Origin: Phycisphaerae bacterium
GTDB taxonomy: Bacteria; Planctomycetota; Phycisphaerae; Sedimentisphaerales; Anaerobacaceae
NCBI GenBank assembly: GCA_030615025.1
Contig: JAUXAB010000014.1
Coordinates: 1 to 64,000 of the forward strand
DNA length: 64,000 nucleotides
Direction: 5' to 3'
The stretch's first letter is position 1. Each line of letters begins with the position of its first letter. Positions 16,681 through 25,852 of the stretch are shown here, one piece after another. Position numbers and translations under genes: made by a program. The notes below the pieces were generated by a model. That model had not been told where the DNA came from and searched no databases. It saw nothing but the letters and a program-made list of their open reading frames with translations.

Positions 16681-19674
16681 CTATGTGCGTACTATCCGCG
16701 TCACACTGAAAATGAGTAGTGTTACTACCACCCAGCCGGCTAAGGTCTCAATGATGAGCCAAGCGCGAACAAAGCTGCCCTTAACCGGGAAGCCACGCTC
16801 TTCGGACAAAGAGAACCAACCATTCTTATTAGCATTAGGCTGCCAATAACTGCGCTGGTGCAGGTCGACCAGTGGGATAAATACGTCCAGGGAATACAAT
16901 AAGGCAGAGAATGCTGGATAGTCAGGGGAGATATGGCGGCCTTTCTCAGTATCTTCACTAACGTAGGCGGATTCTCTGACTGGCGTCATGACTTCTGTGC
17001 ATTCTGCCGCCCAGAAAACAGGCCAGCCGAGGAAGAGCAAAATAAGGCCGAATACGGCAGCTCTGAAGGGGCGATAGCCATAGCCAACAAAGAATCCCAG
17101 TAGCCGAAGCCCAAATCTATTGAGCCACGTCAAATTGGCGAATCTGAGTCTGTCTTTGTTCTTCGCAATGAGCAATTTTATGGCACCGGCATCGTCTCCA
17201 CTGGATAGGAGGACCTTCGCCAATTGCTCATAAGGCTGTGGCCAGAACTCTGTTTTAGCCTCCTCATTCTTGTCATTATATTGTCGCCGTATCCAATCGA
17301 TCCGTCGCTTGGCATCCCTGGGCACTTCCTTTACGTTGTGGATTTGGTCATAGACCAGTCCGTGAAGATATAATTGCCCCTTGTTTGGCCAACTCTTTTC
17401 ATCGTCTCGAATGGTTCCAATTCTGGCGTAACGAAGGTCGAGTCTTACTCTCTCCGTTGAGGTGATATCAGACCAGTAGAACATGCCTTTGATAATTGCA
17501 TGAACCAGGCTCACCTCCCCCTGGACCGTGAAGTCTTTGCGAAGAAATACAGATCCCTCGACTGTTAAGTTGTTGGCGAATAGAGCGATCCTCTTTTTCT
17601 CTTCGTTGTCTTCTTTATTTTCAGTGCTGAAATGCCCCGTTGTACAATCAAGCTTTCCGCTTATTGTGGCCCCTTGTAGAATGACCCCACCCTTCGCTAT
17701 AAAGCCGTTGCGAAGAAAAACGCTTCCTCGAACCTCGATGTTGTCAGCGATTAGAGCGTAGCCGGATTCATTTCTGAAGTGGCCCTCGTCACACTCAAGA
17801 TTCGTGCCGATCATAGCAGCCCGTAGGCGGACCTCTCCATCGGCCTCAAGGCCTTTAAGGAAGACTGCCCCCTCGACCTTCACGCCATCGGCGGCCAGGG
17901 CTTGGGCTTTTTCATTGCTGAAATGACCCTTCGAACAGTCAAGAGTTTTGCCGATCGCGGCCCCCAGCAGCCTAATTCCTCCCTTGGCCACAGCGTTGCG
18001 AAGAAACACGTTTCCCTCAACCTTCAAATCATCAGCGATGAGCGCACTGATGTCTTCGTCGTTATTCTCGGGTTCTATGGTGTTAATAAAATGGCCTTTA
18101 TCACAATCAAGGCTCCCATATATCGAAGACCCCACCAGCCAGACAGTGCCTTCAGCCTCAAGCTCTTTAAGAACGACGTTCCCCCCCACTTTCACTCGGT
18201 TCGCCGACAGCGAAGCGCCACCCAGATTGATGAACTTCCCCCTATAACAATTAAGGTCGCCGCCGATCGTTGCTCTAGACAATCTCACTCCTCCCTCAGC
18301 GATCAACCTGGCCTCTGGCTTCTCTTTCTCTTCGGGTTTGAACCGGCTGCTGCACAGCAGGACGGAACCCCCAACATGCACACCTTCCGCGAATATCGCT
18401 GGTCCATTTTGAGAAGCAAAATGACCACTATCAACGCTAAAATTAATCCTGATTCGACCACCAGCAATGCTAACAGTCCCATGAGCCATGAAGCCATGAC
18501 ATAAGAAAACACTGCCATTCACCTCCAACTGATTCGCGTCAATGGCAATACCATCAGGATTGATAAATTGGCCTTTTGTGCAATCAAGATCCCCACCAAT
18601 TTGGGCCCCAATTAGAACTACTCCACCCTGACTCTCGAACCCATCGCGAAGAAACACGCTGCCTCTTATGTCAAGCGAATCTGCGTTAATTGCGTACCCG
18701 TCAGGATTCACAAAGTGCCCTTTATCACATTCGAGGCTCTTTTCGATTTTCGCTCCCGAGAGGTACACTTCACCCTCAAAGGAACTCTTCAGGTGCATGC
18801 TCCCACCAACGTTTAGCGCTTCCCCGTCAAAGGCAAGTCCATCCCTGTTGGCAAACTGTGCCCCAATAGTCTCTAAGTTCCCACCGATTGTGGCGCCAGC
18901 CAAGCACACTTCCCCCATAGCCTGGAAATTGGTCTTCAGGAAGACATCTCCACCACACTTCAACAAGCTGAAATCGACAGCTCTACCACTCGGATTATCA
19001 AAATGCCCACCAGAGCAATGTAAGACACCTCTTATGCTAGCGCGGCATAAACTCACACGCCCATGTGCTTCAAAACCTGAGTCCATAAAACAGTTTCCCA
19101 TGATTGTGGAGTCATTCGCATTCAGAGCTGTTCTTTCCGCGTTTACAAACTGAGCGGCACAGCAATCCAGGTCGCCTTCGATCTGAGCGCGCATCAACTG
19201 AACTTGCCCTTCGGATCTGAAACCGTTCCGGAGCAATACGCTACCCTCAACTGTAATCCCATCCGCATTTATATCCCTCGTGTGACTACCCTTCAAACAC
19301 AGATCTCTTACGGTACCACAATGCAACTCGATTCTTTCTGAAAAACAACATCTTTCAAATTCAAGGGGAAATCGAACTTTGACGTACGGCATAAACAACT
19401 CCGAATCAAATCGCGCTCCCTTCACTACAATACCCCTGAATGTCACTAATTGTGATGCTTTTGCATCTGCACAGAGCCAAACAATTCGGTCTGCCTCAAT
19501 TACGCGTTCCGCACCCCAATTCTTTGCATCTGACGGATCGTTTTTCTTCTCATCCGGGTCGCTATAGTCAGCCAACGCTCCCGTTGCGACAGCTTTAAAG
19601 AGTGCCGTGTCAGCTTCCGTAAGAGTGCGAAACATTTCCGTGGCCAACTCAAGTAATTTCGATGTGTTGTCCAT
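16681..19674 (-). CDS. Large beta-solenoid repeat protein with C-terminal membrane domain
   Basis: The ATG at 19674 (MDNTSKLLELATEMF) is preferred to GTG 19695 (997 aa); neither has a clear ribosome site. After about 110 residues come about 12 repeats of roughly 49 aa, pattern GSVFLRDGFESQGGVVL-GAxIGGDLDC-GxFxNPDGxAIxAdxLxV, suggesting a right-handed solenoid. Then a soluble segment with tetratricopeptide-like character (YEQLAKVLLSSGDDAGAIKLLIAKN) leads to a membrane domain: YGYRPFRAAVFGLILLFLGWPVFW, the SALLYSLDVFIPLVDLHQRSYWQP loop, and AWLIIETLAGWVVVTLLIFSV. The loop between two helices resembles those in other solenoid-membrane fusions and is faintly channel-like. Function is unknown. Confidence 0.65.
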   Translation of the reverse strand: MDNTSKLLELATEMFRTLTEADTALFKAVATGALADYSDPDEKKNDPSDAKNWGAERVIEADRIVWLCADAKASQLVTFRGIVVKGARFDSELFMPYVKVRFPLEFERCCFSERIELHCGTVRDLCLKGSHTRDINADGITVEGSVLLRNGFRSEGQVQLMRAQIEGDLDCCAAQFVNAERTALNANDSTIMGNCFMDSGFEAHGRVSLCRASIRGVLHCSGGHFDNPSGRAVDFSLLKCGGDVFLKTNFQAMGEVCLAGATIGGNLETIGAQFANRDGLAFDGEALNVGGSMHLKSSFEGEVYLSGAKIEKSLECDKGHFVNPDGYAINADSLDIRGSVFLRDGFESQGGVVLIGAQIGGDLDCTKGQFINPDGIAIDANQLEVNGSVFLCHGFMAHGTVSIAGGRIRINFSVDSGHFASQNGPAIFAEGVHVGGSVLLCSSRFKPEEKEKPEARLIAEGGVRLSRATIGGDLNCYRGKFINLGGASLSANRVKVGGNVVLKELEAEGTVWLVGSSIYGSLDCDKGHFINTIEPENNDEDISALIADDLKVEGNVFLRNAVAKGGIRLLGAAIGKTLDCSKGHFSNEKAQALAADGVKVEGAVFLKGLEADGEVRLRAAMIGTNLECDEGHFRNESGYALIADNIEVRGSVFLRNGFIAKGGVILQGATISGKLDCTTGHFSTENKEDNEEKKRIALFANNLTVEGSVFLRKDFTVQGEVSLVHAIIKGMFYWSDITSTERVRLDLRYARIGTIRDDEKSWPNKGQLYLHGLVYDQIHNVKEVPRDAKRRIDWIRRQYNDKNEEAKTEFWPQPYEQLAKVLLSSGDDAGAIKLLIAKNKDRLRFANLTWLNRFGLRLLGFFVGYGYRPFRAAVFGLILLFLGWPVFWAAECTEVMTPVRESAYVSEDTEKGRHISPDYPAFSALLYSLDVFIPLVDLHQRSYWQPNANKNGWFSLSEERGFPVKGSFVRAWLIIETLAGWVVVTLLIFSVTRIVRT

Positions 19675-19695
19675 AAATAGATTCCAAACTAACAC

Positions 19696-20721
19696 ACTGG
19701 CAAACTAGGCAAACTAGGGATCGTAATCTATCAAATCTACACTACACCGCATTATCAAAATACGAATCAACCAAACAATTTCATATCTCATATTTAGTCG
19801 ATAGTCGTTAGTCTTTAGTATTTAGCTTGCAAAGATATCGCAGTTAATCCATCCCGCCAGTTGTCCATGTATAAAATAGCGGAGAACTTGAAAAACGTCA
19901 ATTTAATTTAGAATTGAGAAGGTAGAAGTCAGAGATAAGCAGCAAGGAGTAAGAATTGGGGATGGAGATTTCCGCTGTGCAGAAATGACAGCATGGGCTA
20001 AAGCCCATCCTACGCAACTTTCTTGCGAAAGCAAGAACGGGGGCTCCGCTCGAAATGACAGAAGTAAATAATGGTGGGGCAAGCCCCACCCTACCGCTCG
20101 ATGCTGGATAATCGTTAGTGAAGAGTGAGCTAAAGTGCCTAAAGTGAGCTAAAGTTGGATTCTCGATGCTTGTGAGTAGTTCATTGTTCATAGTTCGTAG
20201 TTTCCTTTGGCTTTGAACTTTTTAGGCGTGCCCCGCACCAAATTCGCTTAGGCTCACGCCTAATTGGTGCGGGACGATACGTGCGGTTCTCCGCTAAACC
20301 TTCGCCTGCTGGCTTCTGGCGTTTACCTGCTGGTAAACATACAAGCATTTTAACATATTATCAAACAAAAGTCAACAAAAAAATGACCAAAAAAAGCCTT
20401 TTTTGACCATACCCGTGAACCTGCCCTCGACTCCGATCGAGGGTCCCTGCATGTCGTAAGCAGGGAACCAGAATATTTAGCAGCGGTCTTTGGCCGGGTG
20501 TGCCAACGTAAGGAATGCTCTGCCCTCCCCCCTCACCTCCGGACGTAGGCATGTACTCTCTCTGAGTTTTCTGTACACTCTTGAGATTAATATGCCTAAT
20601 TCGAAAACCTTGATGGAAAAAGATTTGACAAATCTTCTTAAATCACGCAGAATCCACTTTTGACTTTATACTATACTCAGAAGAGTGTTGAAAACACCTT
20701 AATTTCAAAGGACACATTAAA
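19696..20721. other. 1-kb non-coding region rich in palindromes
   Basis: No ORF is convincing here. Visible structure: ATGGGC-TAAA-GCCCAT (19993-20008); GGTGGGGC-AA-GCCCCACC (20073-20090); a nested hairpin at 20232-20273 with a 10-bp CCCGCACCAA/TTGGTGCGGG stem, a 6-base bulge and an inner TTAGGC/GCCTAA stem; and a GCCCTCGA...TCGAGGGt inverted repeat near 20422-20444. Words such as 'catagttcgtagtt' belong to the intergenic vocabulary seen elsewhere. Confidence 0.6.
20625..20653 (+). promoter_or_regulatory. Weak candidate promoter for the ATPase/TOPRIM pair
   Basis: TTGACA (20625-20630) is followed after 17 bases by CAGAAT. A second TTGACT near 20660 with TATACT nearby has poor spacing. Only the perfect -35 box is persuasive. 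Confidence 0.3.
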
Positions 20722-21798
20722 ATGATAACAGATGTTCTGATTAGAAATTTCAAATGCTTCAAGAGCCTCACTGTTCCCGAACTTGGCCGCATAACACTGA
20801 TTTCAGGCCGAAACAACGTAGGCAAAACTGCTCTGCTCGAAGCTCTTTTTCTTTTCTGGGATATGCGCAATCCTGCCGTGACTATCCACCAATACGGTCG
20901 GCGCGGAATTGAACGGGTTACTCTAACAACAGAAGCAATGTGGGGACCAATATTTCGCAATTATGATATGGATGGGGAAATTCTTATTTCTTTAACTATA
21001 AATGGCAACCCTGAACAAGTAACATTTCGGTTTAATCGGGAATTTGCACCTCTGCCTCCAACGACGGTCCAAGCTGAAGAACAGCAAATTTCTACTGAAG
21101 AGGAACTTACTGCTTTAGCTATGGACATCGAATATATCACCAAATCAGGTGAAAAAATCACTTTACATCATTTCCCTGACCCCAATAACAAAAACCGTCC
21201 CACCATACAAACTAAAACAAGTCCTGCAAAAATATCACTGCCTCCGGCCGGTTTTTTTGCAAGCAAAAAACATATTCAGGCAAAAGGAATTGCAGAACAA
21301 TTCAGTAAATTAGCGCAACAAGATCGGGAAAACGAAGCTGTTGATTTTCTTAAGATCATCGAACCCCGCCTTGAAGGTCTAAAAATCATCAAAGAAGGCG
21401 CAATTTCGACTGTTCATGGCAAATTGAAAGGCATTCCACGAACTATTCCAATCAATTTTATGGGTGAAGGCATGGAAAAACTCCTGGCTCTTATGGTTGG
21501 TATCGCACATTCAACTAACCACATCATTTTTCTCGATGAGATGGAAAACGGTCTTCACTATTCTATTATGCCCAAGATTTGGGAGGCCCTCGGTAAGGCA
21601 CTTCGCAAATATGACTGCCAGCTTATCACCACAACCCACAGCTACGAATGCCTTCAGGCAGCATACGAAGGTCTTTCTGAAATGCAAGAGGACTTCAGAT
21701 ACATCCGCCTCAACCGAAAAGGCGAGGATGTATCTGCCAAGCTGTCAAACTATGAGATGATCGGCACTGCAATAAAAACAGAACTGGAGGTAAGATGA
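20722..21798 (+). CDS. AAA family (OLD/AriA-like) ATPase
   Basis: The 358-aa protein has a full SMC/OLD-type ATPase layout: FKCFKSLTVPELGRITLISGRNNVGKTALLEAL with Walker A at 29-36, a roughly 150-aa insertion, a signature GEGMEKLLALMVG, Walker B HIIFLDEMENGLH (D272, E273), and an H-loop with LITTTHSYECLQA. There is no nuclease domain in this chain. The next gene, a TOPRIM-like protein, starts one base after the stop, so the pair is an obligate operon. Such ATPases with a separate TOPRIM partner are known from PARIS (AriA/AriB) anti-phage systems; the match here is architectural. An AAAGGA precedes the ATG. Confidence 0.82.
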   Translation: MITDVLIRNFKCFKSLTVPELGRITLISGRNNVGKTALLEALFLFWDMRNPAVTIHQYGRRGIERVTLTTEAMWGPIFRNYDMDGEILISLTINGNPEQVTFRFNREFAPLPPTTVQAEEQQISTEEELTALAMDIEYITKSGEKITLHHFPDPNNKNRPTIQTKTSPAKISLPPAGFFASKKHIQAKGIAEQFSKLAQQDRENEAVDFLKIIEPRLEGLKIIKEGAISTVHGKLKGIPRTIPINFMGEGMEKLLALMVGIAHSTNHIIFLDEMENGLHYSIMPKIWEALGKALRKYDCQLITTTHSYECLQAAYEGLSEMQEDFRYIRLNRKGEDVSAKLSNYEMIGTAIKTELEVR

Positions 21799-21799
21799 T

Positions 21800-22417
21800 T
21801 TGCCCAAGCCAGAAACGATAACCCACAAAAAGCTTCTACTTGCAGAAGGCCGAGACGCCGAGTTATTTCTTGTATGGGCAGGTAGACACTTCCGTCCTGA
21901 GATAGACTTTCAAGTAATGGACTTTGGGGGCATTAAGGAGCTAACTAATTTTCTCAAATTGTTAGCTAACGACGAATCTTACGACAATGTTGAAACCATA
22001 GTAGTAGCTCGTGATGCCGAAACGGATGCTAAAGCTGCAATAGAGAGCATTCAAAATTCTATGAGGTTAGCAGAGATACCGGTACCTGAAAAACCTTTTG
22101 AGTACACACAAGAATCTTCTTTTAAAACCGCATTTATGATTTTTCCAGGCCCCGAAAACCCAAGTGGTCGGTTAGAAGACCTCTGTCTTTTGACAGTCGA
22201 AAGTGATCCTTTATTGGAATGTGTGGATGACTATTTGGAATGTGCAAAGGCCAAAGGGGAGCAACTTCCTCGTATTCACAAAAGCAAACTCCATGCTTTT
22301 TTAGCGGGTAAAAAAGATTATGCTGGTTTGCCTATAGGATTAGCTTCGCGTGAAAAGGCTTGGGATTTTGAACACCCTTCCTTAGAACCATTTAAGAGGA
22401 TTATCCAAGAAATGTAA
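21800..22417 (+). CDS. DUF3226-type TOPRIM protein, partner of the ATPase
   Basis: The 205-aa protein starts at TTG 21800, nine bases after GGAGG, directly following the ATPase stop (TGA-T-TTG). TOPRIM features are visible: LLLAEGRDAELF with the catalytic-type E16, and TIVVARDAETDAK with D72, E74 and D76 in place of the usual DxD. The middle carries FMIFPGPENPSGRLEDL and the end EKAWDFEHPSLEPFKRI, as in DUF3226 proteins. In PARIS the TOPRIM effector AriB (DUF4435) is held by the ATPase and released on phage sensing; here an effector role is inference. An acidic E in the second metal position is a small deviation. Confidence 0.75.
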   Translation: MPKPETITHKKLLLAEGRDAELFLVWAGRHFRPEIDFQVMDFGGIKELTNFLKLLANDESYDNVETIVVARDAETDAKAAIESIQNSMRLAEIPVPEKPFEYTQESSFKTAFMIFPGPENPSGRLEDLCLLTVESDPLLECVDDYLECAKAKGEQLPRIHKSKLHAFLAGKKDYAGLPIGLASREKAWDFEHPSLEPFKRIIQEM

Positions 22418-22455
22418 TACCATTGACCAATCCTTCTTCCTCAAAAATGAATCTT

Positions 22456-22529
22456 CCTGCGGCAAGCCGCAGGGTATCTAACTTCAATAAGGAAATATAC
22501 TTGTTTTCACCCTGTGGCAAGCCACAGGG
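22456..22529. repeat. Two GGC-AA-GCC palindromes after the TOPRIM gene
   Basis: CCTGCGGC-AA-GCCGCAGG (22456-22473) and CCCTGTGGC-AA-GCCACAGGG (22510-22529) share a core but differ by a compensated C-G to T-A change. A third member, GGTGGGGC-AA-GCCCCACC, lies on the other side of the ATPase/TOPRIM pair at 20073-20090. Confidence 0.75.
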
Positions 22530-22618
22530 AATTATCAAGTTAAAACTCGCACAACGCGTTATTCACTAATTACCGTACCGACATGGGCGCAGGTGCGGGC
22601 ACATGTTGTTCGTTGCCG

Positions 22619-22819
22619 TCAGTCAGCTACGATTCGTTTCAACAACTTGCTCTTGATCTTCTCGTAATCAGCTTGCTCGATAAGTCCTTCGTCGAGGAGC
22701 TGCTTTGCTTTGAGCAGTTCTTCCTTGGGATCCTTTGCATTCTTGAGTTTGTACAGATTATAGATCAGTACTGCTACGATCAGAACTATCCACGTTATTG
22801 CTTCTGACCAGTCACACAT
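22619..22819 (-). CDS. Small membrane protein with SHOCT-like tail
   Basis: This 66-aa protein has an N-terminal membrane helix (AITWIVLIVAVLIYNLYKL) and a C-terminal DPKEELLKAKQLLDEGLIEQADYEKIKSKLL, the 'L..L...G.It..Eye..K..LL' pattern of the SHOCT (short C-terminal) domain. AGGAGG sits just before the ATG. It is monocistronic here. The family is probably involved in oligomerisation or sensing; the precise role is unknown. Confidence 0.75.
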   Translation of the reverse strand: MCDWSEAITWIVLIVAVLIYNLYKLKNAKDPKEELLKAKQLLDEGLIEQADYEKIKSKLLKRIVAD

Positions 22820-23166
22820 TCCGGCCTCCTTTCATCTTCATAGTCGGCCAACTATGTATATATGGTTTCTGTATCTCACATTTCCCATTTAACCGCTCAA
22901 AGAACATAATTTCATCCGTTCGATGTCACTAATTCTACCCCAATCGCTCTCGAATTCCAATATTTCTTCAACCCTAACTCTCTCGCCCTAAGCTGCGACC
23001 AAGTCAGCTAACCAAAAGCGTGCTGGCGATGCACACAAAAGAAGGTAAAAGTCAAAGGGAAAAATAGATTTATTATTTACTATTGATTATTTGGTTTGAG
23101 ATTGCCGCGGCCTGCCGGCCTCGCAATGACATCGAGCATCGAGAATCAAGCATCGAGTATCAAGAG
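22820..23166. repeat. Non-coding region with composite repeat copy B
   Basis: No gene is supported. Positions 23067-23130 repeat the composite at 2181-2244: gatttattatt, ctattgattatt, then TGAGATTGCCGCGG-CCTGC-CGGCCTCGCAATGAC, here with a GGCC/GGCC hairpin centre. It is followed by tcgagcatcgagaatcaagcatcgag, a short quasi-tandem. Confidence 0.6.
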
Positions 23167-24135
23167 CTAAATCCGTTTTGCAACATCTTTTGCAAAATAG
23201 CTAATAATTATATCAGCTCCTGCCCGCTTAATCGCGGTGAGCATTTCGAGCATTGCCGGCCCTTTATCTAATAACCCTGCCTGGGCGGCGGAGTTTAGCA
23301 TCATATACTCGCCGCTGACATTATAGGCAGCTATCGGACAATCGAAACGCTGCCGCGCTCGACATATAATGTCGAGGTAAGGAAGTGCCGGCTTGACCAT
23401 AACGATATCGGCACCTTCTTCTATATCGAGTGCAATCTCGGCCATCGCCTGGTCGCTGTTTGCGGGGTCCATCTGATAGCTCTTGCGGTCGCCGAAGGAA
23501 GGGGCGGATTCGACGGCGTCCCTGAACGGCCCGTAAAAAGCAGAAGCGAATTTTGCTGCGTATGACATAATTGCTGTCCCGTGGAAGCCGTTCTGTTCGA
23601 GGGTCTGGCGGATGTAACTTACGCGGCCATCCATCATGTCCGACGGAGCAACTATATCAGCACCGGCTTGGGCGTGTGACAGTGCCATCTTGGCCAGCAG
23701 CTCGCAGGTGGAGTCGTTATCGATTTTGCCGTCTTTAATCATACCACAATGGCCATGTTCGGTGTATGCACAAAGGCAAACATCGGTAATAACAAGCAAT
23801 TCGGTAGCGGCTTTTTTGATTTCCTTAATTGAGCGCTGGACGACGCCGGCTTCGGCCCAGGCTTCTGAGCCGGTCTCATCTTTTTTGCCCGGCAGGCCGA
23901 AAAGAAGCACCGCAGGTATCCCCAGAGAAGCAACTTCGGCGGCCTCGGCGGCGACCGTGTCCGGCGAAAAGTGAAAACAGTCTGTCATCGATTTAATCGG
24001 CTCCTTGAGACGTTGGCCATCGCGGACAAACAATGGATAAACCAGATCATCGATACTTAAAGAAGTTTGGCGCACCAATCTTCGCATAGCGCTAGTTGAG
24101 CGCAGCCTTCGCATTCTAATTTTCGGAAAAGCCAT
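23167..24135 (-). CDS. hemB: Porphobilinogen synthase (delta-aminolevulinic acid dehydratase)
   Basis: HemB condenses two 5-aminolevulinate molecules to porphobilinogen. The ATG at 24135 ([12 protein letters not shown]) is preceded by AAGGGG, so it is favoured over the TTG at 24156 (322 aa). Signatures are present: the cysteine cluster [15 protein letters not shown] of Zn-dependent enzymes, [14 protein letters not shown], the first active lysine in [17 protein letters not shown], and the Schiff-base lysine in [13 protein letters not shown]. It is the last gene of hemC-cobA/hemD-hemB, 22 bp after the previous stop. Confidence 0.95.
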   Translation of the reverse strand: MAFPKIRMRRLRSTSAMRRLVRQTSLSIDDLVYPLFVRDGQRLKEPIKSMTDCFHFSPDTVAAEAAEVASLGIPAVLLFGLPGKKDETGSEAWAEAGVVQRSIKEIKKAATELLVITDVCLCAYTEHGHCGMIKDGKIDNDSTCELLAKMALSHAQAGADIVAPSDMMDGRVSYIRQTLEQNGFHGTAIMSYAAKFASAFYGPFRDAVESAPSFGDRKSYQMDPANSDQAMAEIALDIEEGADIVMVKPALPYLDIICRARQRFDCPIAAYNVSGEYMMLNSAAQAGLLDKGPAMLEMLTAIKRAGADIIISYFAKDVAKRI

Positions 24136-24157
24136 GATAAAACCCCTTATCTCCAAC

Positions 24158-25690
24158 TTACGTTTTACGTTTTTCGCTTCTCTCTATAGCATCAAGTAAT
24201 CCATCAATAGTATGTTCGGTGGCCTGGACGTCAACCTTGACACCAAGATTTTTCAATTGTTCAGAAGTGACCGGCCCAATCGACGCGACTTTGACATTAC
24301 TTGAGTTTACTAAATCGGCCTGGATCTGTTCAAGAAATCCCTTCGCCGCCGAAGGACTTGCAAATGTGAGCCAATCAATCGCCCCGCCGCTAATTTTCTC
24401 TGTCAGCCAGGCACAATCACTTTTTGCCGTTACCGCAGTATAGATAGGGACATTGTCAACTTCGGCACCGGCTTGCTGCAAGAGGTCGGCAAGCTCGTTG
24501 GAAGCAATCTGTGAGCGTAAGAGCAAAACCTTTTTGCCCTGCAGATTGGTAAAGCAAATCAATTGTTTGGCGAGGTCTTTGCTTGTAAAGATGGTGGAGA
24601 CAAAATCGGGCCTTGTGCCGAATTCAGCGAGTCTGTTTGCGGTTTGTCTGCCGATTGCGGCGATTTTAGCGGAAGCAAAGACCCTGGCGTCCTTATCAAA
24701 ATCCCGCAGGCGATCGAAGAAAATGTTTACGCCGTTTGCGCTGGTGAAGATTATCCAATCGTAGTCAGGGAGTCTGCTGAGCGTCTGCAGGAACTTGTTC
24801 GTCTGTGTCAAAGGTTTGATTTCGAGCGTTGTAAAATCGATTGGGCTGCCGCCCTGCTGAATGATCTTAGCGGCAAAGTCGGCGTTGCCACGACGGTCGC
24901 GAGTTACAACAATACTCTTTCCAAACAATGGTTTCTTCATAAACCAGCTCAGCTTTGTGTCGCTGTCTGCTGCATTACCAATAACCACTATGGCCGGCGG
25001 TTCGATCTTTTCCTGCTTGCACTTATCAGCTATCAGCCGAAGTGCAGCTTTTGTTGTTCTTTGAGTGGGCATAGTGGCGTCAGCAATGACTGCTACAGCG
25101 GTGTCATCTTTCATTCCATTTTTTATAAGCTGTTCAGCGATGAACTGGAGAGTGCCCATAGCCATATAGAAGACTATAGTACCGCGAAATTTTGCAAGCA
25201 GGTGCCAGTCGATATTGGTGTCTTTTTTTCCTTCCGCTTCATGGCCGGTGATGAAAACGACCTGCGAGCTATAGTCTCTGTCGGTGAGCATAATGCCGGC
25301 GTACTCAGCGGCGGCGATTGCAGCGGTTACGCCAGGTACTATCTCGAAATCGATTCCGGCTTCAGCAAGAATTTTAGCTTCTTCAGCACCTCTGCCGAAG
25401 ATGCAGGGGTCGCCGCCTTTTAGCCGTACAACCGTTTTTCCGCTGGAGGCCTTTTCAATCAGCAGCTTATTGATTTCTTCTTGCGTGAAGGACCGTCCGC
25501 CGATGCGTTTAGGGACGTGGATAATCTCGGCATCTGCGCCAGCGTAATTCAACAAGGCCGGATTGGCCAGCTTATCGTAGATTATGCAGTCGGCTGACTT
25601 TAGAACCTCTGCCCCGCGGACAGTAATCAAATCCGCCCTTCCGGGGCCGGCACCGACGAGATATACCTTACCTTTATTTCCTTGAGACAT
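24158..25690 (-). CDS. cobA-hemD: Uroporphyrinogen-III C-methyltransferase / uroporphyrinogen-III synthase fusion
   Basis: Residues 1-245 are a SUMT (CobA): [22 protein letters not shown], the [17 protein letters not shown] motif, [20 protein letters not shown], and VVFITGHE, which methylates uroporphyrinogen III to precorrin-2 with two SAM. Residues of about 255-510 are HemD ([70 protein letters not shown]), which cyclises hydroxymethylbilane. A fused pair commits flux to precorrin-2/siroheme, consistent with the AhbAB gene at 14.5 kb. The gene overlaps nothing; a hairpin-T-run lies upstream between it and hemC. Confidence 0.93.
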   Translation of the reverse strand: MSQGNKGKVYLVGAGPGRADLITVRGAEVLKSADCIIYDKLANPALLNYAGADAEIIHVPKRIGGRSFTQEEINKLLIEKASSGKTVVRLKGGDPCIFGRGAEEAKILAEAGIDFEIVPGVTAAIAAAEYAGIMLTDRDYSSQVVFITGHEAEGKKDTNIDWHLLAKFRGTIVFYMAMGTLQFIAEQLIKNGMKDDTAVAVIADATMPTQRTTKAALRLIADKCKQEKIEPPAIVVIGNAADSDTKLSWFMKKPLFGKSIVVTRDRRGNADFAAKIIQQGGSPIDFTTLEIKPLTQTNKFLQTLSRLPDYDWIIFTSANGVNIFFDRLRDFDKDARVFASAKIAAIGRQTANRLAEFGTRPDFVSTIFTSKDLAKQLICFTNLQGKKVLLLRSQIASNELADLLQQAGAEVDNVPIYTAVTAKSDCAWLTEKISGGAIDWLTFASPSAAKGFLEQIQADLVNSSNVKVASIGPVTSEQLKNLGVKVDVQATEHTIDGLLDAIERSEKRKT

Positions 25691-25766
25691 TAAACTCGAA
25701 ATCCGAAATTCGAAGCACGAAACAAATTCGAATTATCAAATGAACAAATATTTCAAACAGATAAAA

Positions 25767-25786
25767 CCCCCAAATAAATTTGGGGG
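25767..25786 (-). terminator. Terminator-like hairpin between hemC and cobA-hemD (minus strand)
   Basis: Read on the minus strand, CCCCCAAAT and ATTTGGGGG pair and are followed by TTTTATCTG. It sits between hemC and cobA-hemD, so it may attenuate the downstream genes. It also carries the TTTAGCCCC tag of the hairpin family at 27108-27193, so it may be a repeat and not a regulator. Confidence 0.45.
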
Positions 25787-25852
25787 CTAAACATTTAACC
25801 AGAATACCAAATATATTTTGAAATTGCCAGTACTTGCGGCCTTTTCAGGCGG

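Noticed and set aside
20262-20330. ACGTGCGGTTC motif suggesting a group II intron domain V remnant
   Set aside because: The complementary 5' half of domain V is absent and no reverse transcriptase lies nearby.
20361-20552. 63-codon minus ORF
   Set aside because: Runs through palindromic spacer DNA; no Shine-Dalgarno and no recognisable motif.
24563-25423. 286-codon plus-strand ORF
   Set aside because: It lies opposite the well-supported cobA-hemD gene and has no family features; a shadow frame.
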